This document shows positions 1-6,949 of a stretch of DNA of 64,000 bases, in pieces. Both the position numbers and the translations under genes were made by a program. Each line of letters starts with the position of its first letter. Within the stretch, counting starts at the first letter, position 1. Source of the stretch: Fredinandcohnia aciditolerans (GTDB taxonomy: Bacteria; Bacillota; Bacilli; Bacillales; Bacillaceae_L); assembly GCA_003640645.1 (NCBI GenBank), contig QGHH01000014.1:1-64000 (forward strand), in the 5' to 3' direction. The notes below the pieces were generated by a model. The model was not told the DNA's origin, ran no database searches, and saw nothing but the letters and a program-made list of their open reading frames with translations.

Positions 1-76
1 ACCGCCGTATACGGAACCGTACGTACGGTGGTGTGAGAGGTCGGCTAATCAATTAATGATTAGCCTCCTACTCGAT
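1..76 (+). mobile_element. 3' end of a group II intron (domains V and VI)
   Basis: The first 33 bases fold as a domain V hairpin: ACCGCCGTA pairs with TACGGTGGT, a two-base bulge follows, then a short stem closed by a GAAC tetraloop. The triad is CGC, as in class IIC introns such as that of Oceanobacillus iheyensis. Next comes a domain VI stem in which GAGAGG pairs with CCTACTC, leaving one bulged A at position 70, the expected branch-point adenosine. The intron should end near 76. The body and any reverse transcriptase lie upstream of the window. The T-rich downstream exon fits class IIC preference for terminators. Structure was read by eye. Confidence 0.8.
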
Positions 77-209
77 TGTTTTTCTAAGTGCCAGCAGCAG
101 ATAAACCACAAAATCACCACCACTTAACCACCCCATAAAAATTCCTCTTCTGAAAATCAATGAACAAGCATAGGTTGTACAAAAGAAATTTATTTGGGTG
201 GGGACAACG

Positions 210-491
210 ATGAAACGAATATTTTCGATGTTTGATACAAGTGTTTTGACGATGGCAGGACTGCGAATTTTATCTGGTTGCTTGGAAATAACGGCAGCGA
301 TTTTAATGCTGGTTTTTAATGATGTGAAAAAAGCGTTAGCAGTTAATGCATCACTAGCGGTTGTGGGGCCGCTAATTTTGATCTCGACTATGTCTATTGG
401 ACTGATTGGTTTAGCTGATCAGCTATCGTATTCGAAGCTTCTATTTATTGGGCTTGGCGTTGCATTTATATTGTATGGAATCTTCAAATAG
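210..491 (+). CDS. yqhV: YqhV family membrane protein (DUF2619)
   Basis: A 93-residue protein with three predicted hydrophobic segments (about residues 12-35, 42-65 and 70-90) and no catalytic motif. It matches the YqhV family, which in B. subtilis lies directly upstream of the spoIIIA operon, as here. A GTG twelve bases further upstream is in frame but sits inside the GGGTGGGGA ribosome binding site, so the ATG at 210 is preferred. Function is unknown; membrane location is inferred from composition, identity from sequence plus synteny. Confidence 0.85.
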   Translation: MKRIFSMFDTSVLTMAGLRILSGCLEITAAILMLVFNDVKKALAVNASLAVVGPLILISTMSIGLIGLADQLSYSKLLFIGLGVAFILYGIFK

Positions 492-497
492 AAATCG

Positions 498-525
498 GCA
501 TAATGTGTCCAAGCATGCATACATT
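498..525 (+). promoter_or_regulatory. sigma-E-type promoter of the spoIIIA operon
   Basis: GCATAAT (498-504) and CATACATT (518-525) are separated by 13 bp and match the -35 and -10 consensus of mother-cell sigma-E. spoIIIA is a known sigma-E operon in B. subtilis. Transcription would start near 532, giving a leader of about 275 nt that contains the repeat at 541-790. Not tested experimentally here. Confidence 0.7.
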
Positions 526-540
526 GAATTATGAGAGATA

Positions 541-790
541 TTAACTTTATTCAGTTGAAATCCCTTACTTGGAAAAGTGGAGGGAAATGCCAAAGAGTAT
601 ACAATTCGTTTGGGGTTAAAACCCTGACTGAATAAAGTTAAAGCCTCCAGCGGATGCCACGATTTTTCAATGGAAGTTTTTCGAGCATAGGATCAAAGAC
701 TAGGAACGCCACTTCCTGTGGCAACGTCTTTGTGACCCACCTCGTGTGGGCCTAACAAAATCGGGCGGCAAATACGCCAAGGCGCATTTG
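541..790 (+). repeat. Composite intergenic repeat, copy A (inverted-repeat module plus structured core)
   Basis: This fills most of the 317-bp gap between yqhV and spoIIIAA. Module 1 (541-641) is bounded by the inverted 14-mers TTAACTTTATTCAG and CTGAATAAAGTTAA. Module 2 (642-790) is a core also found at 45606-45752 and 61487-61604. The core holds nested hairpins: AAAGAC with GTCTTT enclosing GCCAC with GTGGC, then CCCAC with GTGGG. It ends in GGCGCATTTG, 18 nt before the spoIIIAA start. No open reading frame is conserved among copies. It would lie in the operon leader. Confidence 0.8.
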
Positions 791-808
791 ATATAAGGAG
801 TTTACTAG

Positions 809-1732
809 ATGAAAGAAATAATTGATGTGCTACCAAAATCAATCGTAAGCCTTATAAACAAGTATCCTCCAGAACGCATAGAAAAAATGGAAGAAATCCG
901 AATTAGAGTGGCTAGACCTCTTGAAATCATTGAGAATGGAATTCCCATTTTTCATAATTATTCCGTTACCGGTGAAGATGCCGTTCAGCTTCTGAACAAA
1001 CTTGGTCAATATTCGATATATACACTTGAAGAAGAGCTGAAACGGGGGTATGTCACCATCCAAGGTGGACATCGAGTGGGACTAGCTGGAAAAGTAATCA
1101 CGGAGAATGGAAATGTCAAAGCAATTCGAGATGTGACTTCCTTTAATATTCGGATTGCAAAGCAAAAAATTGGAGTTGCAGCTCCACTGGCACCTTATCT
1201 CTATGATTCTTATTGGAAAAATACCATCATCATTGGACCACCACAGACTGGTAAAACCACTTTACTAAGGGATCTTGCAAGGATGATTAGTACAGGAATC
1301 GAATCTAAACACATTCCGGCGTTAAAGGTTGGAATCGTAGATGAGCGTTCAGAGATTGCAGGCTGTGTGAAAGGAGTTCCTCAAGCTTCATTGGGACCTA
1401 GAGTTGATGTCCTAGATGCATGTCCTAAAGCTGAAGGAATGATGATGATGATCAGGTCGATGAGTCCTGACGTATTAATTGTTGATGAAATTGGTAGAGA
1501 GGAAGACAGTCAAGCGATTATGGAAGCCGTTAATGCAGGGGTAAGTTTGATTGTGACTGCACACGGACATCAAATTTCCGACCTCATGAAGCGTCCATCC
1601 TTAAAGAAGATTATAGAAGCAGGAGTTATAGAGAGATTTGTAGAGTTATCACGCACTAAGGGGCCGGGAACCATAAAATCCATCCTAGGTCCAACTGGAA
1701 AGCATCTTTTACCAAAAGTGAGCGTGACGTAG
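809..1732 (+). CDS. spoIIIAA: Stage III sporulation protein AA, ATPase
   Basis: A 307-residue mother-cell ATPase of the secretion-ATPase superfamily, thought to energise the SpoIIIA-SpoIIQ channel joining mother cell and forespore. Walker A GPPQTGKT is near residues 143-150 and Walker B with VDEIGRE near 225-231. It is the first gene of an eight-gene operon and ends one base before spoIIIAB begins. Length equals the B. subtilis protein (307). The start has a GGAG site at 797-800. The only unusual point is the long repeat-containing leader between the sigma-E promoter and this gene. Confidence 0.97.
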   Translation: MKEIIDVLPKSIVSLINKYPPERIEKMEEIRIRVARPLEIIENGIPIFHNYSVTGEDAVQLLNKLGQYSIYTLEEELKRGYVTIQGGHRVGLAGKVITENGNVKAIRDVTSFNIRIAKQKIGVAAPLAPYLYDSYWKNTIIIGPPQTGKTTLLRDLARMISTGIESKHIPALKVGIVDERSEIAGCVKGVPQASLGPRVDVLDACPKAEGMMMMIRSMSPDVLIVDEIGREEDSQAIMEAVNAGVSLIVTAHGHQISDLMKRPSLKKIIEAGVIERFVELSRTKGPGTIKSILGPTGKHLLPKVSVT

Positions 1733-2248
1733 ATGATAAAAATTTTAGGAGCAATACTTATTCTTCTTGCAACCACTTGGGCAGGGTTTGAAGCAGCACG
1801 ACGTTTAAGTGAAAGACCCCGTCAGTTAAGGATGTTAAAAACAGCCTTACAATCACTGGAAGCAGAAATTATGTACGGCCATGTACCCTTAATTGATGTT
1901 GCAACCCATCTCTCAAGGCAAATTCCAAAACCCGTATCTTACTTTTTTGAAGGTTTTGCGAACAGACTTCAAACAGGTGAGGTAAGTGTCAAGATTGCTT
2001 GGGATGATAGTCTAAAGGAAGTTTCCAAATTGACTGCCTTTCATCAAGGAGAAATCGAGATTCTTCAACAGTTCGGGGAAACACTTGGACAGCATGATCG
2101 AACCTCACAACAAAAGCACATAAAACTTGCTATAACCCATCTTGAACGTGAAGAAAGCGATGCAAAAGATAGACAAATGCGTTACGAAAAAATGGTGAAA
2201 AGCCTGGGCTTTTTGTCTGGTTTATTAGTAGTCATTTTATTGATTTAG
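1733..2248 (+). CDS. spoIIIAB: Stage III sporulation protein AB
   Basis: A 171-residue protein with an N-terminal membrane segment (about residues 3-22), a helical domain and a C-terminal hydrophobic anchor (LGFLSGLLVVILLI). The family is required for forespore channel function and resembles type II secretion GspF-like proteins. Its ATG begins immediately after the spoIIIAA stop, so translation is probably coupled. Length matches B. subtilis (171). Confidence 0.96.
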   Translation: MIKILGAILILLATTWAGFEAARRLSERPRQLRMLKTALQSLEAEIMYGHVPLIDVATHLSRQIPKPVSYFFEGFANRLQTGEVSVKIAWDDSLKEVSKLTAFHQGEIEILQQFGETLGQHDRTSQQKHIKLAITHLEREESDAKDRQMRYEKMVKSLGFLSGLLVVILLI

Positions 2249-2263
2249 GGGGAGAAGAAGCGA

Positions 2264-2470
2264 ATGGGAGTGGATGTAAATATTATATTTCAAATAGCCG
2301 GTGTAGGAATTGTGGTTGCCTTTCTCCATACAATCCTAGATCAGATGGGTAAAAAGGAATATGCACAGTGGGTTACACTGTTGGGCTTCATATATATCCT
2401 GTTTATGGTTGCAACAATCGTTGAGGACCTATTTAAAAAGATTAAAGCTGTATTCCTCTTTCAGGGGTAA
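2264..2470 (+). CDS. spoIIIAC: Stage III sporulation protein AC
   Basis: A 68-residue protein with two transmembrane helices joined by a short polar turn containing DQMGKKEYAQW. It is nearly identical in pattern and length to B. subtilis SpoIIIAC, a membrane part of the mother-cell side of the SpoIIIA channel. A GGGGGAG-type site precedes the start. It is third in the operon. Confidence 0.96.
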   Translation: MGVDVNIIFQIAGVGIVVAFLHTILDQMGKKEYAQWVTLLGFIYILFMVATIVEDLFKKIKAVFLFQG

Positions 2471-2484
2471 GGAGGGGATGAGCG

Positions 2485-2874
2485 ATTGAGATTATACAAA
2501 TCGTTGGATTAGGTTTAATTGGAACCTTTCTGGCACTCATTGTAAAAGAACAAAAACCTACCTTTGCCTTTTTACTTGTAGTATTTGTCGGCTGTGTTAT
2601 CTTTCTATTTTTAGTGGGAGAAATTGCAGATATCATTCGCATGCTTGAGAAAGTTGCAATTAACGCAAATGTGAACACTGTATATGTGGAAACCATTCTA
2701 AAAATCATTGGAATAGCATACATCGCTGAATTTGGCGCACAGATTACAAAAGATGCAGGTCAAGGGTCACTAGCCTCAAAGATTGAACTCGGGGGGAAAA
2801 TCCTGATATTAGCACTAGCTATACCAATTTTAACAGTATTAATAGAAACAATTATTGGACTTATTCCTAGTTAA
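2485..2874 (+). CDS. spoIIIAD: Stage III sporulation protein AD, starting at an ATT codon
   Basis: The frame encodes a SpoIIIAD protein whose N-terminus (EIIQIVGLGLIGTFL) lies upstream of any ATG, GTG or TTG in frame. An in-frame stop at 2479 and the site GGAGGGG at 2471-2477 leave ATT at 2485 as the best-spaced start, giving 129 residues (B. subtilis 133). A shorter version from GTG at 2614 would lose the first membrane helix and conserved residues. The protein has several transmembrane segments and the conserved NVNTVYVETILKIIGIAYI motif. It works with SpoIIIAC. The family call is firm; the start codon is inferred. Confidence 0.93.
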   Translation: MEIIQIVGLGLIGTFLALIVKEQKPTFAFLLVVFVGCVIFLFLVGEIADIIRMLEKVAINANVNTVYVETILKIIGIAYIAEFGAQITKDAGQGSLASKIELGGKILILALAIPILTVLIETIIGLIPS

Positions 2875-2912
2875 ATCAATTGAAACCAAGGTTTTCAAGG
2901 GGGTGATTGGCA

Positions 2913-4109
2913 TTGACCGGTAGTAAAACCTTATCTATTCTAGCGCTATTTCTTTTCTTTTTTTCTTTACCACATATTGTACAAGCCTCACCCTCACAAC
3001 AAGAAATCATCGAAAACCAAATTCAAGAACAGGTTGAGGAACAACTAGAAACCCTTGGCATTGACGAAATAAAACAATTTTGGGATGAAATTGTTACGGA
3101 CTATGGAGGTTATTTACCTGAAAGCCAAAAGGGTAGTTTACTAGAGTTCATTCAAGGCGAAAAGGAGCTTTCATTGAATGAATGGCTGCTTGGACTCGTC
3201 AAATTCGTGTTCCATGAATTGATAGCAAATGGAAAACTTCTTAGCACACTAATCATGCTTACGATCTTTAGTATGTTTTTACAAACATTGCAAAATTCAT
3301 TTGAGAAGAGTGCAGTTAGTAAAGTTGCTTATGCCATTGTTTACATGGTGTTAATCATCATCGCACTAAATAGCTTCAGGGTTGCCATCATGTACACAGA
3401 GGAAGCTATCGAGACTATGATCAATTTTATACTTGCACTTGTTCCTTTATTGCTTGCGTTAGTGGCATCATCAGGTGGAATCGCATCAGCAGCATTTTTC
3501 CACCCACTGATATTTTTTTTAATGAATACTAGCGGGCTTTTAATTCAATATATCGTTTTACCTTTATTGTTTATGTCAGCCCTACTAAGCATAGTGAGTA
3601 CGTTAAGTGAACATTACAAGGTAACACAGCTTGCCCAGTTACTACGTAATGTGAGTATTGGCATTATCGGGGTTTTCCTGACGATTTTCTTAGGCGTTAT
3701 CTCAGTGCAGGGAACTACAACGGCGGTTGCAGATGGAATAACAATCAGGACCGCAAAATTTATTACTGGTAATTTTATTCCGGTCATTGGCCGGATGTTT
3801 ACGGATGCCACTGATACTGTGATCAGTGCCTCGGTTATTCTGAAAAACACAGTTGGTATCTTTGGGGTTGTTATTCTCCTGCTAATTGCAGCATTCCCCG
3901 CGATTAAGGTGCTGTCATTAGCAATTATTTATAAGCTAGCAGCTGCACTTTTGCAGCCACTTGGCGGGGGACCGGTCATTGCTTGTTTAAATATCATTAG
4001 TAAAAGTGTCGTATATATCTTTGCCGCATTAGCAATCGTGTCACTGATGTTTTTCCTAAGTATCACGGTTATTATTGCAGCTGGAAACCTGACATTGATG
4101 GTGAGATAG
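2913..4109 (+). CDS. spoIIIAE: Stage III sporulation protein AE
   Basis: A 398-residue polytopic membrane protein with a cleavable-looking signal (LSILALFLFFFSLPHIVQA), an extracytoplasmic region to about residue 85 and roughly seven membrane helices. It belongs to the mother-cell SpoIIIA channel and is distantly like type III secretion export components. Two TTG codons compete: 2907 lies 3 nt from the AAGGGGGTGA site and 2913 lies 9 nt away, so 2913 is preferred. B. subtilis SpoIIIAE has 399 residues. A repeat separates it from spoIIIAF. Confidence 0.95.
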   Translation: MTGSKTLSILALFLFFFSLPHIVQASPSQQEIIENQIQEQVEEQLETLGIDEIKQFWDEIVTDYGGYLPESQKGSLLEFIQGEKELSLNEWLLGLVKFVFHELIANGKLLSTLIMLTIFSMFLQTLQNSFEKSAVSKVAYAIVYMVLIIIALNSFRVAIMYTEEAIETMINFILALVPLLLALVASSGGIASAAFFHPLIFFLMNTSGLLIQYIVLPLLFMSALLSIVSTLSEHYKVTQLAQLLRNVSIGIIGVFLTIFLGVISVQGTTTAVADGITIRTAKFITGNFIPVIGRMFTDATDTVISASVILKNTVGIFGVVILLLIAAFPAIKVLSLAIIYKLAAALLQPLGGGPVIACLNIISKSVVYIFAALAIVSLMFFLSITVIIAAGNLTLMVR

Positions 4110-4110
4110 A

Positions 4111-4235
4111 AAGGCGCAAGGTGCCCGATTATCGGCGACAAGCATAAGACGAGCGCTGACAGAAGGTGCATTTTACCTTCCGAAGCGATTGGCTTATGAC
4201 CTCGAGCCGATGGTGCCTGGAGCTAGACAAAAGGC
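4111..4235 (+). repeat. Long nested hairpin element between spoIIIAE and spoIIIAF
   Basis: It lies in the 142-bp gap inside an otherwise tightly packed operon. Successive pairings nest: AGGCGC (4112) with GTGCCT (4213), ATCGGC (4131) with GCCGAT (4206), CATAAG (4143) with CTTATG (4193), CGCT (4154) with AGCG (4184), and GAAGGT (4162) with ACCTTC (4175). No reading frame crosses it. The sequence GCTAGACAAAAGGCCT follows and runs into the AGGAGGTGA site of spoIIIAF. It resembles intergenic repeats I recall from other Bacillus genomes; no second copy occurs here. Confidence 0.7.
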
Positions 4236-4251
4236 CTAGGAGGTGAGGACA

Positions 4252-4905
4252 CTGAGTTTTATTGCCGAATGGATTACGAATATTATTTTATTCATTTTAC
4301 TCGCGACAATCGTGGACATGCTTCTGCCGAGTTCAAGTATGCAAAAATACGTAAAAATGGTAACAGGGCTTTTATTAATCCTAATTATATTAACTCCTTT
4401 GTTCTCATTTTTTAAATCTGATTTGGACCAGGCCTTGTTAAATATGAATTTAAAACCAGTTCAAAGTGAAAAAAATCTAGAAAATTTAATAGATTTGAAG
4501 AAAAAAGAAATACAAGCCTCACAACGTGCATATATTTTAGAAACAATGGCTGTCCAATTGGAATCTGAAGTGGAAGAGGAGTTGGTGCAAAACGAATATG
4601 ATTTAACTGTTCAAAAAGTAAATGTATCCCTTTCAAGTGCTGTAGACAGTAAAGAGATTGTTACTTTGGATGAAATGTTGGATGACATTCAGTCAATTGA
4701 GGTGGTGCTATCGAAAGAGACAGCCGAACCTGATGATGTGGCAGTAGTAAAAACAGTTGAGATTGATACCTCCAAACAGAATGAGCCAGTGTATAAAAAA
4801 GTAGATCAAAACAATGTTAAGGCAATCACAAAAACATTAGCTTCCAGATGGGAAATAGACTCAGAAAAAATTGTAGTCACTGTGGAAGGGGGGAAAGAGT
4901 CGTAG
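4252..4905 (+). CDS. spoIIIAF: Stage III sporulation protein AF, probable CTG start
   Basis: About 217 residues: two N-terminal membrane helices (conserved MLLPSSSMQKYVKMVTGLLL) then a soluble domain exposed to the intermembrane space, a ring-type fold in related proteins. GTG at 4243 lies inside the AGGAGGTGA site (4238-4246) and cannot easily be the start. CTG at 4252 sits 8 nt after the site and gives MSFIAEWITNI, aligning with the usual N-terminus MSFLTEW. Its stop abuts spoIIIAG. Confidence 0.93.
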   Translation: MSFIAEWITNIILFILLATIVDMLLPSSSMQKYVKMVTGLLLILIILTPLFSFFKSDLDQALLNMNLKPVQSEKNLENLIDLKKKEIQASQRAYILETMAVQLESEVEEELVQNEYDLTVQKVNVSLSSAVDSKEIVTLDEMLDDIQSIEVVLSKETAEPDDVAVVKTVEIDTSKQNEPVYKKVDQNNVKAITKTLASRWEIDSEKIVVTVEGGKES

Positions 4906-5577
4906 ATGGATAAGGACAAAGGTATCTTGAACAAAATCAAAGGGATGTTCTCCGGTTCCAAGGATGATCCACCAGATAAAAAGGGAAACAAGAAAAACCA
5001 ATATTTCTTACTTTTATTAGCAGTTGGGATAGCCTTTATGTTAATTAGTAATCTATTTTCAAATGACAAACCAACATCTTCTGTTTTGCCAGCTACTTCC
5101 TCGGAAGTAAGTGCCAAAGATGAGCCAACTTTTGGAGGACAGAAAGATGAACTAACTACAGCAATTGCAAAATATGAGGATCGTTATGAAAACGAGCTCA
5201 AAGAAGCACTTGAAGCAATTGCTGGAGTAGAGGATGTCATTGTTTCAGTAAGTGTAGATGCTACTGAATCAAAAATACTTGAAAAAAACACCGTATCCCA
5301 AAGTCAAATCACAAATGAGGAAGACAGGGATGGTGGAAAAAGACAAGTTGAGGATATAACAAAAGATGAACAAGTTGTCATCATCCGCAGCGGGGATTCT
5401 GAAACACCAATCGTCTTGAAGATTGAAAAGCCTGAAATACGAAGTGTTCTAATTGTTGCAAAAGGTGTTGAGAACGCAAAAATAAAACAAATGGTAGTGG
5501 AGGCTGTTACCAAAGGTTTTGATGTACCAAATCACAAGGTAGCAGTTGTACCAAGGAAAACGAAGGGGGATTCATAA
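4906..5577 (+). CDS. spoIIIAG: Stage III sporulation protein AG
   Basis: 223 residues: a basic cytoplasmic N-terminus, one membrane helix (about 30-48), then a ring-building domain. SpoIIIAG forms a large ring in the intermembrane space of the channel in B. subtilis. ATG follows the spoIIIAF stop with no gap; GGAAGGGGGGAAAG lies just upstream. Length is close to B. subtilis (229). Confidence 0.96.
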   Translation: MDKDKGILNKIKGMFSGSKDDPPDKKGNKKNQYFLLLLAVGIAFMLISNLFSNDKPTSSVLPATSSEVSAKDEPTFGGQKDELTTAIAKYEDRYENELKEALEAIAGVEDVIVSVSVDATESKILEKNTVSQSQITNEEDRDGGKRQVEDITKDEQVVIIRSGDSETPIVLKIEKPEIRSVLIVAKGVENAKIKQMVVEAVTKGFDVPNHKVAVVPRKTKGDS

Positions 5578-5578
5578 A

Positions 5579-6181
5579 ATGTTATTGAAAAAACAAACTG
5601 TATGGTTATTAACAATGTTAAGTCTAGTAGTTGTGTTATCAGTCTATTATATTACGACACCTGAAAACAATCCTAATGAAGTTGCGATGGAGCAGGATGA
5701 ACAAAAGGATAGTGAAAAGGAAAAAGAAAATGTAGAAACATCTACTGAAAATAAAGACGGAGCAAGTGTAACTGTTGAGGAAGATGAAGATGGTAATGTG
5801 ATTTCTTCTGTTTCTAGTGATGACATGTTTGCTGCTTTGCGCTTGGAAATTGATGAGCACCGCAGTAAAATAAGAAGCAATTTAGAAGATCAAGCAGCTT
5901 CAACAGAACTAACAGCAGATCAAAAGCTTAAAGCATATGATGAGTTAAAGAAGTTAGAAGATATTGAATCAAAAGAAAAGATTATCGAAATGCTTATCAA
6001 AGGAAATAACTACGAGGATGCTTTAGTTCGCGTAGAAGGTGACAAGATTAAGATTACAGTTAAATCTAAGGAAAGCTCAAAGCAACAAGCTAATGAAATT
6101 CTACGACTAGTTCGCAGCGAGTTAGGCGAACTTCAAAATGTTGCGGTAGAGTTTGAATTAACTGGTGACAAAGAAAAATAA
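5579..6181 (+). CDS. spoIIIAH: Stage III sporulation protein AH
   Basis: 200 residues: an N-terminal membrane helix (about 6-24), an acidic linker rich in Glu, Asp and Lys, then a YscJ/FliF-like ring domain that binds forespore SpoIIQ across the two membranes. The chosen ATG at 5579 follows AAGGGGG at 5563-5569; an upstream in-frame ATG lies inside spoIIIAG without a site. Last gene of the operon, followed by a terminator. Length is near B. subtilis (218). Confidence 0.95.
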   Translation: MLLKKQTVWLLTMLSLVVVLSVYYITTPENNPNEVAMEQDEQKDSEKEKENVETSTENKDGASVTVEEDEDGNVISSVSSDDMFAALRLEIDEHRSKIRSNLEDQAASTELTADQKLKAYDELKKLEDIESKEKIIEMLIKGNNYEDALVRVEGDKIKITVKSKESSKQQANEILRLVRSELGELQNVAVEFELTGDKEK

Positions 6182-6186
6182 TTGAT

Positions 6187-6228
6187 AAAAGAAAGTACCG
6201 CTAAAATGCTGTACTTTCTTTTCTTTTT
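6187..6228 (+). terminator. Intrinsic terminator of the spoIIIA operon
   Basis: AGAAAGTAC (6190-6198) pairs perfectly with GTACTTTCT (6211-6219) around a 12-nt loop and is followed by a T-rich run. Confidence 0.85.
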
Positions 6229-6293
6229 GGTAAAATAAATGAGTAGTCGGGAAATCAATGTTAACGTTTTCCTGAAAAAATCTCTGCAATATA

Positions 6294-6323
6294 TTGAAAA
6301 GAGGGTTTTAAGTATCGTATCAT
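6294..6323 (+). promoter_or_regulatory. Sigma-A promoter of accBC
   Basis: TTGAAA (6294-6299) and TATCAT (6318-6323) are separated by 18 bp. The predicted start near 6330 lies inside the palindrome at 6325-6341, which suits repression. The leader to accB is about 80 nt. Confidence 0.55.
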
Positions 6324-6324
6324 G

Positions 6325-6341
6325 TTAGTATGTGGTACTAA
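6325..6341 (+). promoter_or_regulatory. FapR-like operator at the accBC promoter
   Basis: TTAGTATGTGGTACTAA has inverted 6-bp arms TTAGTA and TACTAA around 5 bp, the size and sequence of FapR operators (consensus close to TTAGTACCTNNTACTAA). FapR represses fatty-acid synthesis genes and is released by malonyl-CoA. The site covers the predicted transcription start. FapR itself is not in the window. Confidence 0.6.
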
Positions 6342-6409
6342 TACTAGCAATAAAATGTGACATCAATTTATAGTTTTATATTTCGAGTTAATCACAAGGA
6401 GTGTAATGA

Positions 6410-6916
6410 ATGTTTAAAATTCAAGAATTACGTGAACTTATTAAGTTAGTTGATCATTCAAATATTGACGAGTTTACTTTTGAGAGCGAAGGCTCAAAAA
6501 TTAAAATGAAGAAAAGTAAAGAAACAACTGTACAAACAATTGTAGAAAGCAAAGTGCAAGCACAACCGGTTGCACCTGTTGTTACTGAGGTAGCACAGCC
6601 TGCAGCACCAGCACAATCTGTGCAACCACAGGCACAGCCAGCTGAACCTGTTACAGCAGCACCTGCAGTTGATGAAAACCTACATAAAATTGTCTCACCG
6701 ATGGTTGGTACTTTCTATGCATCTCCATCTCCAGATGCAGATGCATATGTTCAAAAAGGTGATAAAGTTAAAGAAGATTCAGTAGTTTGTATCGTCGAAG
6801 CCATGAAGCTATTTAACGAAATCGAAGCTGAAGTAAATGGAGAAATCGTTGAAGTATTAGTTGAGAATGGTCAGCTTGTGGAGTATGGCCAACCATTATT
6901 CCTAGTTAAAGCATAG
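6410..6916 (+). CDS. accB: Acetyl-CoA carboxylase biotin carboxyl carrier protein
   Basis: 168 residues. A helical N-terminus is followed by an Ala/Pro/Gln-rich flexible linker (about 45-85) and a biotinyl domain with the EAMKLFNEI motif; Lys133 is the predicted biotin site. It carries CO2 between biotin carboxylase and carboxyltransferase in malonyl-CoA synthesis. accC follows 33 bp later, so the two form an operon. It may also serve the carboxyltransferase at 42753, which has no biotin partner of its own nearby (inference). Confidence 0.97.
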   Translation: MFKIQELRELIKLVDHSNIDEFTFESEGSKIKMKKSKETTVQTIVESKVQAQPVAPVVTEVAQPAAPAQSVQPQAQPAEPVTAAPAVDENLHKIVSPMVGTFYASPSPDADAYVQKGDKVKEDSVVCIVEAMKLFNEIEAEVNGEIVEVLVENGQLVEYGQPLFLVKA

Positions 6917-6949
6917 TATGATTGTTCAAATAAGTAAGGAGCGACCCTC

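Noticed and set aside
36-209. Sigma-E-like promoter for yqhV (CATAGGTT)
   Set aside because: Only a weak -10 resemblance with no matching -35 at the right spacing.
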